Part shown: positions 1-5,181 of the stretch, one piece after another
Numbering within the stretch: the stretch's first letter is position 1
How the letters are laid out: each line of letters opens with the position of its first letter
Assembly (NCBI GenBank): GCA_015494645.1
Contig: WGAU01000124.1
Location: 1 to 8,324, forward strand
Direction of reading: 5' to 3'
DNA from: Aquificota bacterium
Lineage (GTDB): Bacteria; Thermosulfidibacterota; Thermosulfidibacteria; Thermosulfidibacterales; Thermosulfidibacteraceae
Length of the DNA stretch: 8,324 nucleotides
Translations under genes and position numbers: made by a program
The notes under the pieces: model-generated
Told to the model about the DNA's origin: nothing
Databases searched by the model: none
Seen by the model: the letters and a program-made list of their open reading frames with translations, nothing else

Positions 1-49
1 CTCCGTATCCTGCGTAAAGGTACTCCACCCTTAAAACTTCACCCGCCAT
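1..49 (-). CDS. pstB: PstB, phosphate ABC transporter ATP-binding protein (N-terminal 16 codons only)
   Basis: This is the first part of a gene that runs off the left edge. From the ATG at 49-47 the visible product is MAGEVLRVEYLYAGYG. That resembles the first beta-strand and A-loop region of PstB ATPases, where an aromatic residue and YG follow a V-x-x-L/F strand. A GAGG lies 5 bases upstream of the ATG. The start overlaps the end of pstA by 19 bases, as is common in pst operons, where pstB follows pstA. PstB would hydrolyse ATP on the cytoplasmic side to power phosphate import through PstC and PstA. No Walker motif lies inside the window, so the call rests on the short N-terminus and on gene order. 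Confidence 0.7.
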   Translation of the reverse strand, partial: MAGEVLRVEYLYAGYG

Positions 50-855
50 CTCACCCTCAGCATCCTAACAGTAAGATTTAAGACAAAAACCATAAGAATA
101 AGAACCAACGAAGCTCCCCAAGCAACCCTATGCCACTGTTCATAAGGACTCATGGCGTAATTGTATATGAGAAGCGGCAAAGCATCCACAGGTTTTAGAG
201 GATTAAGGTTCACATAGGGATTCCCAAAGGCAGTAAAGAGAAGAGGTGCAGTCTCTCCAACCGCTCTTGAAACTGATATAAGTATTCCAGAAGCTATTCC
301 TCCAAATCCCGACGGCAACACGACCTTCACCACCGTCTTAAAATACCCAGCACCCAAAGCAAAAGAGGCCTCTTTTAGTTCAACGGGGACGAGCTTAAGG
401 CTTTCGTGGGTAGACCTCACTATCAGCGGATACATTATCATGGCAAGGGCTACTCCTCCAGAAAGGGCGGAAAAACCGCCTAAAGGCTTCACCACCCAAA
501 GATAGGCCACTATACCCACCACTATTGAAGGAACACTGTGAAGGGTATTCACCAAGATCTCCAAATATCTTGCGAAACGGCTCCCTTCAAACTCTACTAA
601 GAATAGCCCCGTGCCCAATCCCAAAGGAACAGCTACAAGGAAGGAAATCACCATCAGAAGGAGGCTTCCCACAAGGCTGTTAAGTATGCCACCGCTTTCC
701 CCGGGAGCTGGGGAAGTTTCAACAAAGAATCGCCAGTTTATTACGCTGATGCCGTTTTTAACTATCTGAAAGAATATAAGCAGCAAAGGAACGAGCACCA
801 AAAACGCTAACAGAAGCACAACCGCTTTAAACACCTTATCTCTGACCCTTCTCAT
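31..855 (-). CDS. pstA: PstA, phosphate ABC transporter permease
   Basis: This 274-residue inner-membrane permease forms the phosphate channel together with PstC. Six hydrophobic segments can be seen, roughly at residues 9-33, 62-88, 100-122, 130-147, 186-210 and 247-267. The cytoplasmic EAA loop that docks the ATPase lies at 162-181 (E162, A-L-G-A-G around 166-170, ending V-L-P). It is followed by the PstA-type sequence SRAVGETAPLLFTAFG at about 196-211. The length is typical for the family. The ATG forms a 4-base ATGA overlap with the pstC stop, and a GGAGAGG lies 11 bases upstream, so translation is probably coupled to pstC. The stop is TAA. The gene belongs to a pstS-pstC-pstA-pstB operon. 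Assignment to PstA rather than PstC rests on the ETAPLLFTA motif and on order. Confidence 0.96.
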   Translation of the reverse strand: MRRVRDKVFKAVVLLLAFLVLVPLLLIFFQIVKNGISVINWRFFVETSPAPGESGGILNSLVGSLLLMVISFLVAVPLGLGTGLFLVEFEGSRFARYLEILVNTLHSVPSIVVGIVAYLWVVKPLGGFSALSGGVALAMIMYPLIVRSTHESLKLVPVELKEASFALGAGYFKTVVKVVLPSGFGGIASGILISVSRAVGETAPLLFTAFGNPYVNLNPLKPVDALPLLIYNYAMSPYEQWHRVAWGASLVLILMVFVLNLTVRMLRVRWRVKF

Positions 856-1715
856 GGCACTTTGGCCCTCTCCACCACCTTCTGACCCAACCAGTTTATG
901 GCAAAGGAGATAACAAAAAGCAGAAGTCCAGCCTCCACAAGAGCGGAAAGGTGCACATCTCCAACAGCTTCTGTAAATTCATTGGCTATAAGCGAAGCCA
1001 AGGTGTTGGCAGGAGAAAAGATACTTCGGGGAAGCTCGTTGGAGTTTCCTATAACCATAGTGACCGCAATGGTCTCGCCAACAGCCCTTCCAAAGGCAAG
1101 AAGCACACTGGCAAATATGCTGGACCTAATGTAGGGAAATATCACCTTAAACACCACATCAAAATCGGTGGCTCCCAAGGAATAGCCCGCTTCAATGATA
1201 TTTACCGGCACCATACGCACCGCCTCGGCAATCATAGAAGACATATACGGAATTATCATCACCGCAAGCACCAAGGAAGCTGTCAGTATCCCCACACCAT
1301 AAGGGGTAACAGAAAGCTTCATCTCCAGCTCTCTAACAAGGGGAACAAGAAGGAAAAGCCCCCAAAAGCCGTAGATCACAGAAGGAATCCCTGCTAAAAG
1401 ATCGGTGGCATAGCTCAAGAGCTCCTTAAACCACTCACTCCTCACATAAAAGCCCACAAACAGAGCAACCGAAAGGGCAAAGGGAAAAGCCACAAGGAGG
1501 GCAAGAACGGATGTAATAAATGTGCCCACCACAAAGGGAACAACTCCGAAGGTATCCGTAACAGGGTCCCAACGGGTACCCGTAAGAAACCCCAGGCCAA
1601 GGATCCTTATAGAAACGAGGCTGCCCTTGACCAGAGAAATCAACATGAGGAAAACCAGAACGGCTCCCAAAGCCCCACAGATCCACAAAAAAACTTTAAA
1701 AACCCTATCTTCCAT
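852..1715 (-). CDS. pstC: PstC, phosphate ABC transporter permease
   Basis: This 287-residue inner-membrane permease is the partner of PstA. Six hydrophobic segments lie roughly at residues 9-29, 62-89, 104-127, 140-162, 198-223 and 257-277. The EAA loop is at 175-194 (E175, S-L-G-A-T, ending I-F-P). After it comes FGRAVGETIAVTMVIGN at about 208-224, which is diagnostic of PstC. The start is an ATG inside the last codons of pstS, an 11-base overlap, with AGAGG about 8 bases upstream. The stop is TGA and overlaps the pstA start by 4 bases. The overlaps imply one transcript and coupled translation. A premature stop early in pstS could therefore reduce pstC expression by polarity. I see nothing broken in this gene. 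Confidence 0.96.
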   Translation of the reverse strand: MEDRVFKVFLWICGALGAVLVFLMLISLVKGSLVSIRILGLGFLTGTRWDPVTDTFGVVPFVVGTFITSVLALLVAFPFALSVALFVGFYVRSEWFKELLSYATDLLAGIPSVIYGFWGLFLLVPLVRELEMKLSVTPYGVGILTASLVLAVMIIPYMSSMIAEAVRMVPVNIIEAGYSLGATDFDVVFKVIFPYIRSSIFASVLLAFGRAVGETIAVTMVIGNSNELPRSIFSPANTLASLIANEFTEAVGDVHLSALVEAGLLLFVISFAINWLGQKVVERAKVP

Positions 1716-2736
1716 CCATCAACCTCTCGCCTTTAAAGGTTACAGAGCGTATCACGGCCTCGGCCTTCTTCACCGCCGCTTCAGGAAGGGGTGCGTAATG
1801 CAGAGGCTTGGCGTATCTCTGGCCATCGTGTATCATCCACCACAGAAGCTTAACCAGGACCTTGGCCTTTTCCCTGCTCAGTCCACCCTTATAAAGATCA
1901 CGGTAAACAAGGATCCATGTAAAGCCAGAAATAGGATAACCATCGGGAGCATCTGTATCGGTCAGAGATATCCTTAGATCATCGGGAAGCTTAGTGTTTG
2001 CCGCAGCGCTTACGCTCTCTATGCTGGGATCAATGAACTTTCCATGTCTGTTCTTTATCATGGCGTAGGACATGTTGTTGCTCAGTGCATAGATAAGCTC
2101 CACATACCCTATGGCACCGGGGATCTGCCTCACAAGACCTGCAACACCAGGATTACCCTTGGCACCAAGCTCCACAGGCCACTTGAGGGACTTGCCCCTG
2201 CCCACCTTTTTGGCCCACTCAGGGCTAACCTTGCTGAGGTAGTCAGAAAATATAAATGTGGTTCCGCTCCCATCGGAACGGTGAACCACAAATATTTTCA
2301 TGTGGGGAAGCTTAACACCAAGGTTTATCCTCGCAATCCTTTCATCATCCCACATCTTTATCTTGCCCAAAAAGATATCCGCGAGAACATCGGGAGTAAG
2401 CCTGAGCTTCGGATTCCCCGGAAGGTTGTAGGTAACAACCACAGCTCCAGCCACTATGGGAACATGGACGATGGGGAAAGAAAACTTCTTCATGGTGGCA
2501 TCATCCACAAAGGCATCAGAAGCACCGAAATCCACCGTTTTTGCCATAAGTTGCCTTATACCTCCTCCCGAATCTATGGCCTAGTAGTTGATCTTAACCC
2601 CGTAGAGCCTGTGATACTCCTTAAACATCTTGGAGTATAAGGGATAGGGGAAAGTGGCACCTGTACCGTCCAGGGTGAACGCATAGGATGAAAGGGCAAA
2701 AAGCGCCCCAAAAGTGGTTAATAAAAACTTCCTCAT
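1705..2736 (-). pseudogene. pstS: PstS, periplasmic phosphate-binding protein, interrupted by an in-frame amber codon
   Basis: Reading from the ATG at 2736 gives a 343-codon pstS whose codon 52 (2583-2581) is TAG. A signal peptide is visible: M-R-K, then a hydrophobic core, with likely cleavage after A-L-S-S-Y-A near residue 19. No lipobox cysteine is present, so the protein should be free in the periplasm. The family motif normally reads NYQAIxSGGGIRQ; here it is N-Y-stop-A-I-D-S-G-G-G-I-R-Q at 50-62. Expected phosphate ligands are T28 and F29 (GATFPYP), S56, D74 (GASDA) and R153, S157 and T159 (RSDGSGT), by analogy with E. coli PstS. Reading frame and length are otherwise normal. The start has a strong GGAGGT site. 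The final stop is also TAG. The gene could be truly inactivated, misread by sequencing, or rescued by suppression. Identity is very sure; functional state is not. Confidence 0.88.
2545..2568 (-). promoter_or_regulatory. Possible internal restart site in pstS
   Basis: Codon 64 of pstS is an ATG at 2547-2545. An AAGG lies 6 bases upstream (2557-2554) and a GGAGGAGG further upstream (2568-2561). The purine-rich stretch is also simply the coding sequence for the conserved Ser-Gly-Gly-Gly motif, so it may be coincidental. The site lies 34 bases after the amber codon, so terminating ribosomes could restart here. The product (280 residues) would lack the signal peptide, T28/F29 and S56, and so is unlikely to bind phosphate in the periplasm. 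It could still keep ribosomes moving into pstC. Confidence 0.35.
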
Positions 2737-2741
2737 GAAAC

Positions 2742-2747
2742 ACCTCC
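2742..2747 (-). promoter_or_regulatory. Ribosome binding site of pstS
   Basis: GGAGGT lies 5 bases before the ATG at 2736. It fixes the full-length pstS start upstream of the amber codon and supports this as the original start rather than the internal ATG at 2547. Confidence 0.8.
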
Positions 2748-2768
2748 AATGTTTTTTAAGACAATAAA

Positions 2769-2836
2769 AGGATACAGAAATGAATACAACGATGTTTTGT
2801 TAGGGCAGGATGAATTCTCCGTTAATTTTCTGTTAA
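2769..2836 (-). promoter_or_regulatory. Pho box array and promoter of the pst operon
   Basis: Four hexamers lie in the same orientation with exact 5-base spacers: TTAACA (2836-2831), TTAACG (2825-2820), TTCATC (2814-2809) and CTAACA (2803-2798). An 11-base direct-repeat period is the known geometry of PhoB/PhoP binding. The hexamers resemble the Bacillus PhoP repeat TT(A/T/C)ACA more than the E. coli CTGTCA. A weak -10 candidate, TATTCA (2786-2781), sits 11 bases after the last repeat, close to the spacing at E. coli Pho promoters. An alternative -10 is TATCCT (2774-2769). No good -35 is visible, as expected for an activator-dependent promoter. The first repeats overlap the last codons and stop of phoR. 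The array geometry is directly seen; PhoB binding is inferred. Confidence 0.7.
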
Positions 2837-4507
2837 AGTAAAGAAGAGAGAGAACCTTGAGCCTTTGCCAGGAGCGCTTCTTAGCTCAATCCTTCCGCCG
2901 TGCAGCTCAACTATGTGTTTAACTATAGAAAGCCCCAACCCTGTACCACCTGTTTGCCTTGAACGGGACTTATCAACCACATAGAACCTCTCAAATATCC
3001 TTCTCTGGTGCTCCTCGGGAATACCCACTCCCGTATCCTCTACCTCAAACACTGCCCAACCGCCTTTTCTGTAAGCCCTTATAATAACCTCTCCCCCTTC
3101 CGTATACCTGATTGCATTATCCACGAGATTAACAAGGGCCTGCTCTATCCTGTAGGGATCTCCTTTAAACACCACCCCCTCTTCAACCACTGCTTTTATA
3201 GAAAGCCCCTTCTCTTCGGCTTTGGGCTTAAATATGGAAAACACACTTTCAACAAGCCTTGAGGCATCAACATCCTCCACACTCAGCGCATCCTTTCCCG
3301 CATACTCCAGCTCCGAAAGCACCAAAAGATCCCTCACAATACGGTCCAACCGCTCGGCATGCTTTTTTAACACTTTCACATAGGCAAGAGTCTTCCCATC
3401 CACAGCATCCTCAAGGGTCTCAATATACCCTCTTATAACTGTCAAAGGCGTTTTCAATTCGTGGGAAACAGCTGCCACCAGATCTCTTTTTACCTGCTCC
3501 AGCTCCTTCACACTGGTTATATCGTGAAGCACAAGAACAACCCTATCTTCTGGCACAGAAGATGCTGTGAGAAGAAAGTGCCTGCCCTTGTAGCAAACCT
3601 GCCTACCCACCTTTTCTCCCCAAAAGGCCCCTTCCAGCGCTTCAATTATGTCAATGGAATCCACTACCTCCCAGTATATTTTCCCAGTCGCTTTACCAAA
3701 AAGCTCCTCAAAGGAGGCATTGCACAAAAGAACCCTTCCATCCGACGAAAGGACAGAAAAGGCCTCCGACATAGAACCTATCACCGTCTCAAGTTCCCTC
3801 TCACGAGCGGAAAGCTTTTCAAAGAGCTCTTTTAACTTAAGGCTCATCTCATTCAATGCATCAGAAAGCTCCCTAAGCTCACCCTCTTCATCCATAAGAA
3901 CCACTTCTCCAACATTTCCCTCGGCTATCCTCTTAGACAAAGAGATAAGCCTGCTTATAGGCAGAGATATTTCTTTGGAAACGAGAAACGAAACAAGTAG
4001 AGCCATAAGCACCACAAGAAAAGAAGCCTTTCCTATATCAAACATAAGTCCCTTCAATAAAGCATCTATGCCCTTTAAGGGTTGTCCCACCCTGATATAT
4101 GCAACAACCTCACCGTTAACCTTAACAGGAACAGCCACATACAAAAGCACCTCTTTCAATTTCCCACTGTACCTGAGCGACCACCCCTTCCCCCTCTCAA
4201 CTGCCATGGCAAACTCAGGCTTATCCATGTAGCTTTCCAACTCACCATGATAAACAACTGTAATTTTAAGACGCTCCTGCCTCTCTACGGCTCTAATAAA
4301 ATCACCAAGGTAAGAATCACTCCTTGAAGTAATTAGCCTTCCAGCCTCCAGCGCTAAAACGTCGGCAATACGAAAAAGATGGCTCCTCAGATCATCAATG
4401 TAATGGGTTCTCACGCTGGCAAAAGTAACCAGCAAGATCAGCATGGAAAGAAAGAGTATAACTGCAGAAAAGGAAGAAAATATGCGGAAAAATAAGGTTC
4501 CTCTCAA
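2822..4507 (-). CDS. phoR: PhoR-type sensor histidine kinase
   Basis: This 561-residue inner-membrane kinase should sense phosphate limitation and phosphorylate PhoB. In order it has TM1 (about 12-31), an extracytoplasmic domain of about 130 residues, TM2 (about 161-177), a HAMP linker (about 178-232), a PAS-like domain (about 240-332), a HisKA domain with SHELKTPL and phospho-acceptor H349, and a HATPase_c domain. The last has the N box (N460, N464), G1 DTGVGIP (491-497), F-box ERFYVVD (from 506) and G2 GTGLGLSIV (521-529). The large outer domain resembles the Bacillus PhoR layout; E. coli PhoR lacks it. The start is a TTG sharing TTGA with the phoB stop. No ATG is available near it and the nearest GGAG is only 2 bases away, so translation probably depends on phoB. 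The stop is TAA. The PhoR name relies on the phoB and pst neighbours. Confidence 0.92.
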   Translation of the reverse strand: MRGTLFFRIFSSFSAVILFLSMLILLVTFASVRTHYIDDLRSHLFRIADVLALEAGRLITSRSDSYLGDFIRAVERQERLKITVVYHGELESYMDKPEFAMAVERGKGWSLRYSGKLKEVLLYVAVPVKVNGEVVAYIRVGQPLKGIDALLKGLMFDIGKASFLVVLMALLVSFLVSKEISLPISRLISLSKRIAEGNVGEVVLMDEEGELRELSDALNEMSLKLKELFEKLSARERELETVIGSMSEAFSVLSSDGRVLLCNASFEELFGKATGKIYWEVVDSIDIIEALEGAFWGEKVGRQVCYKGRHFLLTASSVPEDRVVLVLHDITSVKELEQVKRDLVAAVSHELKTPLTVIRGYIETLEDAVDGKTLAYVKVLKKHAERLDRIVRDLLVLSELEYAGKDALSVEDVDASRLVESVFSIFKPKAEEKGLSIKAVVEEGVVFKGDPYRIEQALVNLVDNAIRYTEGGEVIIRAYRKGGWAVFEVEDTGVGIPEEHQRRIFERFYVVDKSRSRQTGGTGLGLSIVKHIVELHGGRIELRSAPGKGSRFSLFFTLTEN

Positions 4508-5181
4508 GGCTCCAATTTGTAGCCCACTCCCCTAACGGTCTTTATATAGGATCCACATTCTCCAAGTTTATCCCTGAGCTTCTTGATGTGCACATCAACG
4601 CTTCTTTCCGTAACTGCTTTATCGTTCCCCCATATTTCCCTTATTAATGCTTCTCTGGAGAAAACCTTACCAAGCCTTTTGGCCAAGGTGGAAAGCAACC
4701 TGAACTCAGCAACGGTCAAATCAACCCTCCTATTAGCCGCATATACTTCAAATTTTTCTTCATCTATCTCAAGATCTCCCACCTTCACGCCTGCACTCTT
4801 ACCGTGATTATCCACCCTCCTCAAAACTGCCTTAACCCTTGCAACCAACTCCCTCGGAGAAAAGGGTTTTGTCACATAGTCATCCGCCCCCAATTCAAGC
4901 CCCAAAACCCTATCTGTCTCGGTATCCCTGGCGGTTAGCATGATTATGGGAATCTTCTTTAGCCTCTCGCTTCCTTTCATAAACCTGCACACATCAAGCC
5001 CGTCCATATCTGGAAGCATGAGATCCAATATAACAAGATCGGGCAAGCTATTCTCAAGATACTTCAAAAGCCCTTCGGCGCAGGAAAACCCTAAACACTC
5101 AAAACCCGCCTCTTTAAGGTGAAGGCATACAAGATCAATAATATCCGGCTCGTCCTCAACAACCGCTATTACCCTTTTCAT
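4504..5181 (-). CDS. phoB: PhoB-type response regulator, OmpR family
   Basis: The product is 225 residues from the chosen ATG at 5181. The receiver domain spans about 1-120, with acidic pocket E9/D10, phospho-acceptor D53 (LVILDLMLPDMDG), T83 and K105 (DYVTKPFSP). A winged-helix DNA-binding domain follows at about 132-225, with the recognition-helix region TERSVDVHIKKLRDKLG (about 191-207) and the wing ending VRGVGYKLEP. When phosphorylated by PhoR it should bind the 11-base repeats upstream of pstS. This start is preferred over an upstream in-frame codon at 5214 because GGAAGG lies 5 bases before it and MKRVIAVVEDEP begins the receiver fold directly. It overlaps the end of mutS by 26 bases and phoR by 4. 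The protein contains no glutamine. PhoB rather than another OmpR member is inferred from the neighbours. Confidence 0.94.
   Translation of the reverse strand: MKRVIAVVEDEPDIIDLVCLHLKEAGFECLGFSCAEGLLKYLENSLPDLVILDLMLPDMDGLDVCRFMKGSERLKKIPIIMLTARDTETDRVLGLELGADDYVTKPFSPRELVARVKAVLRRVDNHGKSAGVKVGDLEIDEEKFEVYAANRRVDLTVAEFRLLSTLAKRLGKVFSREALIREIWGNDKAVTERSVDVHIKKLRDKLGECGSYIKTVRGVGYKLEP

Noticed and set aside
951..1397. Plus-strand open frame opposite pstC
   Set aside because: The predicted product is His- and Lys-rich low-complexity sequence, as expected from reading a hydrophobic membrane gene backwards.
2044..2640. Plus-strand open frame of 198 codons opposite pstS
   Set aside because: It is a shadow of the pstS coding sequence with no recognisable domain. 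It does not explain the amber codon.
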